A DNA stretch of 46,999 bases from Multifurca ochricompacta (lineage: Eukaryota; Basidiomycota; Agaricomycetes; Russulales; Russulaceae), in NCBI GenBank assembly GCA_022496185.1, contig WTXG01000272.1, positions 1 through 46,999 of the forward strand, given 5' to 3'. The translations under genes were made by a program, and so were the position numbers. Each line of letters begins with the position of its first letter. The first letter of the stretch is position 1. The notes under the pieces are model-generated. The model was given only the letters and a program-made list of their open reading frames with translations. It was not told the DNA's origin and did no database searches. Below are positions 11,035 to 22,709 of this stretch, one piece after another.

Positions 11035-11627
11035 TGTTACGTCCGGTGCGGGACATTCCACACGACTTGTGTGACAGCGTTCGTTCGTGATCAGATAAGA
11101 GGCCAATAAGACCTCTTGGAGTTTATATGGGAGGAGTCAAAGTCAAAGAGGCTGCACTCTAAGACAATGTTGAGCGGGGAGTACCAGAAGTACTTTGTGA
11201 GACGATCGAGTCAAGGCATTCAAGGGGAAGTCCAGAAGACAAGCACCGATGTATTCAATAAGTCGAGTCTGAGGTCTACAATGTAGTTACAGCAGACTTA
11301 TATATGTAATCGAATGAGCGTCTAAAGATAAGATATCACGGAGTCATGTGGGCCCGAATATCCGAAAGCGGATGGTGTAAAGCCTGGCTTCTGATAGGGT
11401 ATTAAGTAAGTGTCCAGTCTTAGAGATAAGGAGATAAGTGATAGGGAAGTTCATAACAACGGTAAGCAAAGGGTCAACATAGACAATCAATGGTCATGGG
11501 GATGGAAGCAAGGCATGTGATGGGTCCCAGGACAGGGACATGATCAAGAAGTGGAGAGTAGGCGGAAGGGAAGGGTTCTCGTTAGGGAGAGTGAAAAAGA
11601 GTGGGGTGCTAGGCCCTGGTTGTAACA
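11035..11627 (-). repeat. Gypsy-1 3' LTR
   Basis: 593-bp LTR. The abutting 11628-11646 is, on the minus strand, a purine tract AGAAGGGAGGGTGA, the plus-strand primer. About 30 further bases separate it from the stop of the third ORF. Confidence 0.93.
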
Positions 11628-11658
11628 TCACCCTCCCTTCTGGCTCAAGCTGACCCAG

Positions 11659-12846
11659 CTAGAAACGCACACCGTCATCGTCCTGCACCAAGTCTACATA
11701 ATCATCTGCCAGATTTCGATCTTCAGTGGTGTAAGTGTCATCAGCTGCACATTGATGCGTGTGCAAGAACCCATATGGGCCACGCCGTCCACAGTGTCGG
11801 CACAAGTTGTAGACTGGGCAATCGAGTTCACGATGTCCTGCGTTGTGACGCAGGCACTTGCCGCACCACCCCGAGGGGTTAACAATCGTCAGGGCGACGC
11901 CCACGTGACGGAATATGCAGAAGTGGCTCCAGTGCAAATTACTCTGGCAGTGACGGCACCACTTGCAGTTGAGCGGGCAGTTCCAGCTAATGTGATACTT
12001 GCTATTGCATCGCCAGCATGTCTCACCCCAGGGGTTCTCGTGCATCCGCGGCATCTCAAACCGATTTGGCAGTAGTCGGGGGGCAGCCCCCAATGTTTGT
12101 GGGGGGAGCGGTCATGCATATGTGTCAGCATACCTTTCAGCAATGGTCTGGTACGCATCCCCGATCTCCAATCTCTTCCGAATCTCTACCAGCTCCTGTT
12201 CAACTTGAAACATCCCGTTGGTGAGTCGGGCCATCATCTTTGCGTGCTCCTTATACTGTTTGTTGAGCGTCGCGCGCAGTGTTAAATTCTTCCGCAGTCT
12301 CATGACTTCGGCTTTGAGACGCGGAAGGTGCATGTCACTCATCACTTCGTCAATCGCAAAGGCGCGAGAGTCCTCGGCGGCCAGGTGTCCAAGTTGTTCG
12401 TTGGTCAATGTATGGTGCAGACGCCCTGTATACCTTTCCTCTAAATAGACTGGGGCCCCATAGACTGGGCCATCCTTCTTCATACAGCCCGCGACGTCCA
12501 TCCCTCCGTTGGTGTAGAATATGTATTTGGCGATGGCGGTCGTCCCATCAGCCATGGTGATCTCGAGGGGAAAGTACATAGACGAATTGGGATTGTTAGC
12601 AATGAACGGAAATTCTGGTACTTCGTCGTCTAACTCCATGCCCAACAGGTCGTTCGGGTGTGGCTCCTCACTGTGTTCAAAGTCATCATTTGGGTTGGGA
12701 GATTGATTCTTTACTCGAGTTGCAGTGGCCTCGTAGTCGATGGGCAAAGAGGGGCGTGTCGAAGGATGGGCAGAGGGAAAGTTTTCAACGGTTATGTTGG
12801 TGGCAGTGAAAGCGTCAATGGCAGCGTTGGCGGCGATGAAAGACAT
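11659..12846 (-). pseudogene. Gypsy-1 third ORF (coiled coil plus zinc knuckles), one TGA
   Basis: Counterpart of the open third ORF of Gypsy-3 (29619-30818), starting at the ATG at 12844-12846 (MSFIAANAAIDAF). It has an acidic N-terminal part, a Leu/Lys/Glu-rich coil (LKAEVMRLRKNLTLRATLNK, MFQVEQELVEIRKRL) and the C-terminal knuckles CWRCNSKYHISWNC, CRHCQSNLHWSHFC and CGKCLRHNAGHRELDC. One in-frame TGA at 12112-12114 (after YADTYA) stands where Gypsy-3 has CGA (Arg). Many DNA differences from Gypsy-3 are silent while the protein is strongly conserved, which argues for selection on the protein before decay. Function unknown; the architecture is Gag-like and suggests nucleic-acid binding. Confidence 0.8.
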
Positions 12847-12923
12847 GATAGAGTGAATGGTGGTAGGACGTTGCTGTGAGAGTGTGTACTGGGGATTTTG
12901 ACGGGGTTCTGGGTTGCCTCTTT

Positions 12924-15900
12924 TTAAGCATTCTTGGGCACTTCTGGGTGTCGGATGTGAAACTCCGAGATAAGGGCAGGGGCGAAGATTTCTCCGGCTG
13001 GCTCCCATGAGCTGTCAGAGTCTGGGAATCCCTTCCACTTAATGAGGTAATACAGTTTGCGCCCTCGACCTTGTCACTTTGAATCGAGAACGCATTCTAC
13101 CTCCCACTCTTCTTCTCCATTGATAAGGTCAGGTGGAGGTCTTGGGAAATTTTCCCCGTGAATGGTGGTTTCCTTATACGGGGTCAGAAGCTTGGCATGG
13201 AAGACGGGATGGATCTTCCATTTCGGGGGTAATCGCAGTTCATATGATACATCCGACAGCTTCCTGGTGATCTGGAAGGGCCCATGACGTTGGGGTGCTA
13301 ACTTGGCCGAGGGATGTGACGTGTGGATGTTCCTTCCCTTGAGCCAGACCCAGTCATTGGTTTGATAAGGTGTGAACGTGTTTGGCTGTGCCACCAGGAG
13401 CTGTTGCGCCTTTGTCAGGTTCTCATTGGCTGATTGTCGTAACTCTTCCCATTGGCTTATCTGTCGGGTTACGGAGGGGACATTAGTAGGCTTATCTGTC
13501 CATGTGGTGCGCAGGGTCCATCCCATGATAAGGGAGAAGGGGGTGGCTTTCGTAGTCCCATTGGGCCATGAATTGTGAGCAAACTCCGCAGTTGATAGCC
13601 ATTCTGCCCAATCATCTTGTCTGCTGTTGCACCAGAACTGCAGGTACTGTTCTAACCATTGGTTTGTTTGTTCGGACTGCCCATCCGTTTGAGGGTGGTA
13701 AGCTGTAGAGATGTTCTGCGTTATGTCTAATGTCTTGCACAGGGCTTTGGCAAACGCTGACGTGAATCTGGTGTCTTGGTCGGATATAATCTTTCTGGGG
13801 AGTCCATAGTGACGGTATACGTGGTTCAGATATAGCTTCGCCACTCCTTCGGCTGTGATGGTTTCATTGCAAGGGATGAACAAGGCCGCCTTGGAGCAGT
13901 CGTGGTTGGTGATCGTAAGGATGGTGTCAAAGCCTTGTGATTTGGGTAGCTTGACAATAAAATCCATCGCAATGGTCTGGAAGGGAGTTGATGCAATGGG
14001 AGTGATGGGGTGTATTGGTGGGGTTTTTGGGTGGGTGTTCACCTTGTTTGCTTGACATGCTGCGCATCCCTGCACATAACTTTCGACATCCTTTTTCATG
14101 TTGGGCCACCAGTAGTCACGTTTGGCAAGAGCGTAAGTGTTCGCGATGCCAGGGTGGCCAGCAGAGGGAAGGTCGTGGTGAAAATGAATCACCCCCCTCT
14201 TAATGTTGTCACCACTGGTGACAACGAGCCAATCTCCATCTTTCCACCACAAACCATTGACTTCTTTCAGGTTGTGTGCAGCAGCCCATGAGCAGCAAAG
14301 TGAGGGGTTCATATTCTGCGAGACTTGGGCCCACAGGTCCATATCATGAAGACTAACAACCGCGGTTTTTGCAAACACCTCTTCGGGAAGGACAGTGATG
14401 TCATTGTTGTCGTCCTCGCCTGTATGCATATCTGGTCTGCGCGACAGCGCATCGGCTCTGGCGTTTTGGCTTCCAGCAATGTGTTTCAAGGTAAAGTTGT
14501 ATTCCTCTAGTTCGAGGACTTCCCATGCTACACGCCGACTGATTTTATGGGGCTCTTTCCAGTATAACAGGTTGGAATGGTCGGTGTGGATAATGGTCTG
14601 ATGTGGAGTCCTGGCCAGGTAAGGTCACCAATGCCGTAATGCCTTGACTATGGCTAAGAGTTCCCTATCCCAGATGTCATAATTCCGCTCAGCTGGGGAG
14701 AAGGTCTCGGAGTAGTATGCCACCAGGTGAAGTATCTGTGTGGCATCTCTCTGGTATAACACAGCTCCGTTTGCAAAGTGAGAGGCGTCCACTTCTAACT
14801 CGAAGGGGCGACTTAGATCTGGTTGAATGAGTACTGGCTCTGAGCCGACTAGGTCCCTGATTCGTTCAAATGCCTGTTGTTGTGTTACGTCCCAATGCCA
14901 TGGCACGTCCTTTTTCAATAGATTGTTTAACGGTCGTGCGATGCCTGAGAATCCTTTGACAAAGCATCAGTAGAAATTACAAAATCCAATGAACGACTGG
15001 ACATCCTTGGTGCAGACTGGAACTGGCCACTCCCGAATCCCCTGTACCTTAACAGGGTCCATGCGCACTTGTCCTCCTTCTAAGATGACTCCTAGGTACT
15101 CGATGCTTTGCTGCTCAAAGGAACACTTGGCGGGTTTGAGGTATAAATCATGTTCTTGGAGTATGTCAAGTACCTGGTGTACGCGATCTCAGTGGTGATC
15201 TAGGTTGTCTGAGGTGGCTACTAAGATATTGTCCATGTAAACCACTACCTCTCCAGTGAGGATGAGATCACGGAAAATATGGTTCATCATAGCTTGGAAC
15301 GTTGCCGGCGAGTTCGTAAGGCCAAAAACATGACGTTTGGTTCAAATAATCCTTGATTTGTTTTGAATGCCACTTTACACTGGTCGCCTTCCTTTATCCT
15401 AACGTTGTTGTACCCCCACCGCACGTCCATTTTCAAGAAGAGGGACTTATCCCTCATAGTGTCTATAAGTTCGGAGATGAGTGGCAGGGGGTAGGCATTC
15501 TTCATGGTATAGGCGTTAATCCGTCAATAATCCTGGACTGGTCGCAGCTTCCCATCCTTTTTTTTGATAAAGAAGAAGGGGGATGCGTACTGTGACTTAG
15601 ACGGGCGGATGTATCCTTTGGCCAAATGTTCTTCAAGGAATTCTGTCAACGCCACCTGCTCAGACTGGGACAATGGATAGATTTTGCAGTCGATTGCTGC
15701 TGGCGTGTCAGGGAGTAAGTCTATGGCGTGATCCCAGGGTCGGGAGGGTGGAAATCGCTGTGACTCTTCTTCTAAGAATACCCTCCAATGTTGGTGATAG
15801 GCACGCGGTACTACATCACTATAAGTCTTTTCTGTCTGCCCCTGCGTTGCCTTCTGGGCCAATTCTGAAGCTTTGGTGGCGTAACAGCGACCTGGGTCTT

Positions 15901-16399
15901 CCTCACTTGCGTCTGCCACTATCTGGTGTCTGATGGCATAATCATAGCCTATTGATGTGATGATAGTCGGGTAGGAATCTTTATCCATTGTCGCGTCGGC
16001 CCAATTGATTCTGGGTTCGAATGCAGCAAGCCATGGATATCCCAAAATAAGATCTTCATCCCCTAAGTTGGTAATTAGGAAGCGGATGACCTTCGTTGTT
16101 TCTCTGACTTGGACGTTTAGGTCGGTATAATGCGTGATTTTTCCAGCACGATTGGTGGTCCCATCAATATTCCAGATATTTTTCTCTTGGGGAAGAACCT
16201 GCATCCCCAGTCCCAAGGCTTTGATCATTCTTGGACTTATAAAGTTATCCGTGGCTCCAGAGTCCACTAAGATATCTCAGTTGGCCGTCCTCTGTGTAGT
16301 CTTGAAATGAACTGGTATTTTCAACGATTTGAAGCGACTAGTATACACAGAGGTAACATGGAGTGCTCTCGCCCAGGCCGATGGGGTAGAGCTTATCAA
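12924..16399 (-). pseudogene. Gypsy-1 pol with chromodomain
   Basis: Ty3/gypsy Pol. Protease MDSGATDNFISPRMI (16225-16267); reverse transcriptase from YASPFFFIKKKDGKLRPVQDY; RNase H FELEVDASHFANGAVLYQR; integrase zinc domain HPGIANTYALAKRDYWWPNM with CAACQANK; core IAMDFIVKLP, SDQDTRFTSAF and TDGQSEQTNQWLEQY; GPY/F (RHGPFQITRKLSDVSYELRL). Compared with Gypsy-3 there are TGA stops for CGA (for example at 15524-15526 after VQDY, and in the protease approach near 16278), a one-base deletion near 15330, and a stop after ALRHW near 14625. A TGA at 13074-13076 ends integrase. The chromodomain then stays open to 12924-12926 (GRKLYYLIKWKGFPDSDSSW). Confidence 0.9.
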
Positions 16400-17913
16400 A
16401 AATCCTTCTTTGCGAATGCCTTTTCTACCAGAATGGCTCGCACTTCCTCACTTTCCTTCATCATATTTGCCCATATGTCCTGGGCCTTTTCTTCTTTGGT
16501 TCGTTTATCTACGGCGGGTGGGTTGTTGTTGACGGGGGCGGTAGGTGTAGCATTTGCCGCCGCGACTCGTACCCCTTTCTTTGGACAGTCCTGGGACATG
16601 TGCCCCTGTCCTTTGCAGCGGAAACACCATCCTTCTTTCATCAGTGTCTGCTGTTCATCTTCTGTGAGTGTGGCTCTCACCCTGGCTCTATCTGCCGAGG
16701 TATCCATTGCATTGGGATCCCTCTGAGTAGCATGCGCTGGTTTGACCCCAAGCGCTGCTTTCCACTGTTCTCGAGTCTTTCCCTTCCTGGTGTCGACTCC
16801 AAATCGCATTTGGAAGTCTAGGTAATCCTGCTGCTGTCATCGAGCAGCGTCAACCCATTCGTCCCAATCATGCGGGTGATGGAACTGAATAATGTTCTTG
16901 ACAAGCGGGTTTGGCAGCCCTTGGGAAAAGAGGTCCAAGGTTGCCTCTTCATCCGTATCATAACCCGCTTGATTTGCCAGACTTCGGAACTTGGCCACAT
17001 AGGCATCAAGCTCTCCTTTCTCCATCTGCAGGGATTTTAATTCCCTGGCTGCTTTCTGCTTTGCCTGTCCATCAGTGAAGGCGTCTTTGAATCTCTGGGC
17101 TATGGTCTCCCAGAGGCCTTCACTGGTAGTGCGGCGTCCACTCTCTACCTGCTCGTTTAACCATTCGAGTTGTTCCATCGTCCAATCATCAACTGCGTCA
17201 CCTCTGATAAGCGAGAGGAAGAGGTTGGCGCGCTGAAAAGGGTTGACAATTTGGGCGACATCGTGGTTGAAGTTTTTGAATGTGGTGAACTCCAGCATAA
17301 ACTTCTTACTTTGGGCGCGATCTCCCGTGAAGGTCTGGGGTAGGACCCCTGAAAGACGTCCTGATGGCGGAGGGATGTTCGGGACAGCAGGAGGTGGAGG
17401 AGGAGGAGGAGGAGCAGGATCAGGGAGCTGGGCGGCGATGGTTGACATGTTTTGTTGAAATGGGATGATGGTACTGGAGGATTGTATCGATATCTGAGGA
17501 GTTGTCAAAGCAGGTGCTCTGATCGTGACAACTGCCGGTGCAACCAGGGGTGTAGGCAATGCTAATACTGGTGCATCTTCACTATTTTCTTCGACGTATT
17601 CTTCTGGTTCTGAGTTGGTGATGATCGCAGGCGGGTTTTCTCTCCACGGTCCGAGACTGAATTCTGGTGGAGCAGGAGCGGTAGTAACCCACGAGTGTCT
17701 GCTATCCAAGTATCGGATACGATACCAAACTCTCTTTTTGTCGTCGTATTCTACCAGTTGGTATCTTCCATCGTGATAGACATAGTATCCAAACTCGGAT
17801 TCAAAGTCTTTCCAGACGGCAGAGCCAAGTGTCTGTTGTGAAAGATTATTCTCGTCTCTGCATTCGATGAGCTCTTCTTTGAACAGGGTCTGACTGTGGC
17901 TGGACGAAGCCAC
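16396..17913 (-). pseudogene. Gypsy-1 gag
   Basis: Capsid/nucleocapsid precursor, collinear with the intact 505-codon Gypsy-3 Gag. It has an N-terminal QTLFKEELIECRDENN region, a Pro run, a retrotransposon-Gag core (NLFLSLIRGDAVDDWTMEQL, LDAYVAKFRSLANQAGYD) and one CCHC knuckle CFRCKGQGHMSQDC. A TGA at 16837-16839 replaces CGA of the Gypsy-3 sequence AARRQQQDY, so the knuckle is cut off. The first codon in frame after the LTR stop is GTG rather than ATG. The gag stop (16396-16398) sits in the T5 run that overlaps pol. Confidence 0.88.
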
Positions 17914-17922
17914 GTTGGGAGG

Positions 17923-17933
17923 AGACTCGACTT
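17923..17933 (-). promoter_or_regulatory. Gypsy-1 self-priming primer-binding site
   Basis: Minus-strand AAGTCGAGTCT, 2 nt inside the 5' LTR boundary (LTR from 17936). It is exactly complementary to AGACTCGACTT at 18161-18171 of the LTR, which begins 34 nt after the first T of the TATATAAG at 18198-18205. The layout matches the known Tf1/sushi self-primers, where the transcript 5' end folds back as primer. Confidence 0.72.
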
Positions 17934-17935
17934 GA

Positions 17936-18528
17936 TGTTACGTCTGGTGCAGGACGTTCCACACGACTTGTGTGACAGCGTTCGTTCGTGATCAGATAAG
18001 AGGCCAATAAGACCTCTTGGAGTTTATATGGGAGGAGTCAAAGTCAAAGAGGCTGCACTCTAAGACAATGTTGAGCGGGGAGTACCAGAAGTACTTTGTG
18101 AGACGATCGAGTCAAGGCATTCAAGGGGAAGTCCAGAAGACAAGCACCGATGTATTCAATAAGTCGAGTCTGAGGTCTACAATGTAGTTACAGCAGACTT
18201 ATATATGTAATTGAATGAGCGTCTAAAGATAAGATATCACGGAGTCATGTGGGCCCGAATATCCGAAAGCAGATGGCGTAAAGCCTGGCTTCTGATAGGG
18301 TATTAAGTAAGTGTCCAGTCTTAGAGATAAGGAGATAAGTGATAGGGAAGTTCATAACAATGGTAAGCAAAGGGTCAACATAGACAATCAATGGTCACGG
18401 GGATGGAAGCAAGGCATGTGATGGGTCCCAGGACAGGGACGTGATCAAGAAGTGGAGAGTAGGCGGAAGGGAAGGGTTCTCGTTAGGGAGAGTGAAAAAG
18501 AGTGGGGTGCTAGGCCCTGGTTGTAACA
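17936..18528 (-). repeat. Gypsy-1 5' LTR with TATA box and R start
   Basis: 593-bp LTR, partner of 11035-11627. On the minus strand, TATATAAG at 18198-18205 and the predicted transcript start near 18171. The two LTRs differ at sites such as GTCCGG/GTCTGG, AATCGAA/AATTGAA and GACATG/GACGTG, all CpG transitions. Confidence 0.92.
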
Positions 18529-18801
18529 TTTATGGAGGAATTAGAGTACAAGATATCCTCCCCTATACTACTCCATTGTGACAATAAGGGTGCCATAGAT
18601 TTGGCATTAAACCCAGTCACAGGAAGGCGGTCAAAGCATATACCTATCAAGTACCATACCATTAGGGGGTACATTGAATCGCACATAATTGAGTTAGTGC
18701 AAACCCCCACAGGTGAGATGCTGGCAGATGGCTTTACTAAGTCCCTACCAAGAGCATCATTTGAAACCATGGTCAATGGACTTGGACTTATGCTGAAATG
18801 A
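18529..18801 (+). pseudogene. Copia-1 RNase H C-terminal part
   Basis: After the Gypsy-1 target duplication the Copia-1 frame continues as FMEELEYK, then LLHCDNKGAIDLALNPVTGR, SKHIPIKYH and TPTGEMLADGFTKSLP, the conserved copia RNase H tail, with a stop at 18799-18801. The reading is in frame across the duplicated TTTAT. This is the true C terminus of the Copia-1 polyprotein. Confidence 0.9.
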
Positions 18802-19071
18802 GAGAGCTGGAATCTGGAGACCTTGAATACCAGTTTCACTTTCCCACCATGAGCAAAATTCTCAACTTTGAGAGTGATGCAAGAGGTGTGTATGGTTTCA
18901 GTTTGCATAAGTGAATCACCGCAATATGCCTCTGAACACCACATCTCTCTCACACTCAAAGAGTTAGAGAAGTTGGATCTCTGGCTGGTGATATGCTCAT
19001 TCAATTGTGATGGCAGTGTGCTCATCCAATTCATTTCACATCCATGACCAGATGCCTTCAGCATGGAGGGA
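18802..19071 (+). other. Copia-1 3' untranslated region and polypurine tract
   Basis: 270 bp from the pol stop to the 3' LTR with no ORF. It ends GCATGGAGGGA (19061-19071), a purine-rich plus-strand primer directly abutting the LTR. A similar region with CCATGGAGGGA precedes the Copia-4 3' LTR. Confidence 0.7.
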
Positions 19072-19562
19072 TGTTGAATGCAGAAGATGTTCAGTGATGC
19101 TTCAGGCATCAGGTGATTAGATTAGCTACTTTGTAGATTAGATTAGATACCGGAGTCTCGGACTTTTTACATTATCATTATTACTTTCTTTCTCACATTC
19201 TGCAGTAGCTGACTGATACACCATGTAACATGTGATTTCTGTAGTGGCCAATGGCCTTTGTCCCTCATACTTATTGTCCGGCACTTGTGGACTTATTCTC
19301 AGTGTGCACAGACCATCCCTTGGAGTATATAAGGGTGTCTGTTTCGTCTCCTACACTTCAGAGTTCTTCTAACATCTGAAGTGTAAGTGCCTTCTATACT
19401 ATCTACATAACTATTAGACTAACGTTCTTTACATAGAACTTTCTTTGTCTAGGCCAGTAGTATAGTATAATAGAGTTCTTCTAACATCTGAAGTAACTTT
19501 CTTTGTCTAGCCTAAACCGCTAATGCTTACAGTCAGTATGCTGCGCACATGCCTGTTCAACA
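19072..19562 (+). repeat. Copia-1 3' LTR
   Basis: 491-bp LTR (TGTTGAATGCAG ... GCCTGTTCAACA). TATATAAGG at about 19327-19335 is followed about 28 nt later by the CACTTCAGAG hairpin shared by this LTR family. Beyond it lies CAAGG and then Copia-3 reverse transcriptase sequence in opposite orientation, so Copia-1 inserted into Copia-3. Its 5' LTR and the second CAAGG should lie left of the window. Confidence 0.88.
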
Positions 19563-21116
19563 CAAGGTGCCACACTTTAAGTTTTTCTAAGGCATCAATT
19601 TCATATTGACATGCCTCAAGCCAGTCACTGGCGTTATCAGACTCCATTGCTTCTTTAAAAGTGAGGGGATCCCTATAAGGCGATCCTGCAGCATTGAGTA
19701 AATCCATCTGACCAAGTCTGGAAGAACCCTGCACAAACTCTGCATTATCCTTGTTGTAGAAGCGAGGATTCAGATGACGATTCCAACTGGGACGTGCAGT
19801 ATCCAAGTCTAAATCTTCTTGGATTGCCCTATCTCGTCGTTCAGAGTGTGGACTTGTCCTCTGAAAATTAGGTTGAGGAAGTCTGCCTGCAATCCTTTCT
19901 GATTTTCTGATTGCACGGGTTCTTTTGGGAGGGGAGGATGGTTCCATGACTTGTGATGGAGGGGTCTGATATATAGTCTGAGGGTGTGTGGTGTCTACAT
20001 TACATGTGGGTGTGGTAGGCTGAGGTGGTATTTGAGGTATGATGTCCTCCTGTTCCTCTTCTAGGTCTTCCTCATCTTGAGGAGCCTCAGGAACATGTGT
20101 AGCAGTTGCTGGTGGTGGCTGGACTGAGCCACCAGGTAAAGTAAATGAGCCACCTTCACTAGGCTGCTCTACAGGTTTATCTGCTCTGCTGTCCTTTACA
20201 GAGCGGGATGGGAAGGATCTCTCATCAAATGTAACATCTCTTGAAAAGATGAGAGATTGGATACGACTATCCCAAAGTGTATAGCCCTTAGATGTGGGCT
20301 CATATCCGACAAAGACAGCTTCCCTGGCTTTGGGATCTAATTTATGCCACTTGCCCTCTGGAACATGATAGTAGGCTTTGCAACCAAAGACCTTAAAATA
20401 CGAGACATCTGGTTTGTTCCCAACCAGAAGCTCAAGCGGAGTTTTCCACTTATTAGAACAGATGGGAGTTCTGTTATATATATGACATGCTGTCTTGACA
20501 GCACACTCCCAAAAACTGAGAGACAGGCCTGCATCATGCAGCATGCTAGTGCCTTTTTCCATAATGGTTCTATTGAATCTCTCGGCCCTTCCATTCTGTT
20601 GTGGACTATATGGCATTGTGAGTTTATGCTCTATGCCAAATTCTTCAAGTGTTGCTTTCCATGCCTTGTTCACATACTCACCACCACAATCTGTATGAAG
20701 ACACTTGATTTTATGATTAAATTTGTTTTCAAGTAGTGTCTTCAGTTTATTGAAAACTGGTGTAAACAGATCTTTAGACTTCATTGGAACGATTAAAGCA
20801 TATCTGCTAAAATCGTCCAAGAAGGTGGCAAAGTATAGATTCCCTTGTATTGAACTGCACTGCAAGGGACCTACAAAATCACTATGAAGGATCTCAAGGG
20901 GGGCTGATGTGCACTTTGAAGATGGGGGAAATGGAAGATGATGGGACTTTCCCATTTCACAGCCATAACACGGCTTGTCTTCCACTTGGCTATTATTAAT
21001 TCTGAGGCCTTTGACTGCCTCAGGAGCATATCTCTTCAGGGCTTCTTTAGACATGTGGCCCATTCTTTGATGCCAGATTTCTAGTGAGGCAGATGCAGTT
21101 GTATGGATACTATTTA
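19563..21116 (-). pseudogene. Copia-3 integrase and start of reverse transcriptase (cut by Copia-1)
   Basis: Minus-strand continuation of Copia-3 after Fold-2. Integrase zinc domain (WHQRMGHMSKEAL, CYGCEMGKSHHLPFP), core HSDFVGP, HTDCGGEYVN and MPYSPQQNGRAERFNRTIME, the VGYEPTSKGYTLW block, the Pro/Glu-rich linker, and RVT_2 start DPLTFKEAMESDNASDWLEA ending at LKVWHL, where the Copia-1 LTR begins. No stop occurs between 21116 and 19563. HTDC has Cys where Copia-4 has Arg, a CGT to TGT CpG change beside the catalytic Asp. The rest of the gene should lie left of the window beyond Copia-1. Confidence 0.9.
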
Positions 21117-22709
21117 CAGTGGGTCAAAAAACTGTCCCAATGTTTGCACCATTTCTAGTATTCACTCTATAGCACCTCAGCATTTAGGAATCTGGTTATG
21201 GTGTGGCTGTATGTCTGAAAGCCCTGCGTCCTGGCTACCATGCCCAATTTGGATCAAAGAGATTGGCCATGATATAAGCATTTTATGATCAAATCAAATC
21301 AATCAATCATTGGGACAGTTTTTTGACCCACATTTTAAATCCACTATCTGCCCAATTACTCCTTTTTTTCACCCCTTTTTGCCTTGCTAACTCCTTGAAT
21401 CCTTTTAGTCATCCTTTCTATAACCTTTTGCCATCATTCTGGTGCATTTTTATTCCACTCCTCCACCACCCTCTCCCACAACTCAGGTATCCCCTTGACT
21501 GGTTAAGAACCTTCTTCAGATCCACCCAGAGGTGTCCAATGGGGCTAATATTTCAAGGGATTGGGCTATCCATACCAGGCTTCAATATTCCTGTCTTAAA
21601 ACTGCTGGCTTGCCTTCTTGGAATTGTGTTTTGGGTCATTGTCCCACTGAAACATGCTTTCACCCTCCACCATTTCCAACTTTTCAAACCTTTCCACCAC
21701 TCCGCCATCCAAAATATCACAGTACTGGCATGGATTCATGATCCCCTAAACCCCTGTAAGCATTCCTAGTCCATTCCACCCCATACAAGACCAATACCAT
21801 AAGTTCTTCCTCCTCCATGCTTGACTGTCAGGGTGGTGATTCTGTCAGAGGGTGGTTCTCCCTTATTTTTCCAAGTGTAGCTCCTTCTGTCTGAACCAAT
21901 TCTGTTCATTAAAGTCTCACCTGACCACAAGATCCTTTTCCAGTCATCTACTGTCCAATTTTCATGGTAACCACTCTCTGACAGAACCACCACCCTGACA
22001 GTCAAGCATGGAGGAGGAAGAACTTATGGTATTGGTCTTGTATGGGGTGGAATGGACTAGGAATGCTTACAGGGGTTTAGGGAATCATGAATCCATGCCA
22101 GTACTGTGATATTTTGGATGGCGGAGTGGTGGAAAGGTTTGAAAAGTAAGAAATGGTGGAGGGTGAAACCATGTTTCAGCAGGACAATGACCCAAAACAC
22201 AATTCCAAGAAGGCAAGCCAGCAGTTTTAAGACAGGAATATTGAAGCCTGGTATGGATAGCCCAATCCCTTGAAATATTAGCCCCATTGGACACCTCTGG
22301 GTGGATCTGAAGAAGGTTCTTAACCAGTCAAGGGGGTACCTGAGTTGTGGGAGAGGGTGGTGGAGGAGTGGAATAAAAATGCACCAGAATGATGGCAAAA
22401 GGTTATAGAAAGGATGACTAAAAGGATTCAAGGAGTTAGCAAGGCAAAAAGGGGTGAAAAAAAGGAGTAATTGGGCAGATAGTGGATTTAAAATGTGGGT
22501 CAAAAAACTGTCCCGATGATTGATTGATTTGATTTGATCATAAAATGCTTATATCATGGCCAATCTCTTTGATCCAAATTGGGCATGGTAGCCAGGAAGC
22601 AGGGCTTTCAGACATACAGCCACACCATAACCAGATTCCTAAATGCTGAGGTGCTATAGAGTGAATACTAGAAATGGTGCAAACATTGGGACAGTTTTTT
22701 GACCCACTG
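21117..22709 (-). mobile_element. Fold-2: palindromic Tc1/mariner derivative, copy 2
   Basis: 1593-bp copy flanked by TA (21115-21116 and 22710-22711) in Copia-3, between protease and integrase. Arms 21117-21850 and 21976-22709; loop 21851-21975. The loop reads transposase-like on the minus strand, opposite to Fold-1 and Fold-3 (SESGYHENWTVDDWKRILWS at 21931-21990). The arms differ slightly from each other (for example CCTGCGTCC versus CCTGCTTCC, and a short block near 21650 versus 22170). The left arm resembles Fold-1 and the right arm partly resembles Fold-3. The same position in Copia-4 (46131-46132) is an empty site. Confidence 0.85.

Larger units (their letters stand above)
11035..18528 (-). 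mobile_element. Gypsy-1: complete Ty3/gypsy chromovirus
   Basis: 7494-bp element on the minus strand with 593-bp LTRs (TGTTAC...GTAACA) and a perfect 5-bp duplication TTTAT (11030-11034 and 18529-18533), inserted in the Copia-1 RNase H. Order on the minus strand: 5' LTR, self-complementary primer site, gag, pol, chromodomain, third ORF, purine tract, 3' LTR. Several TGA stops (mostly CGA to TGA) and at least one indel make it defective. The differences I noted between its two LTRs are at CpG sites. Confidence 0.94.
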
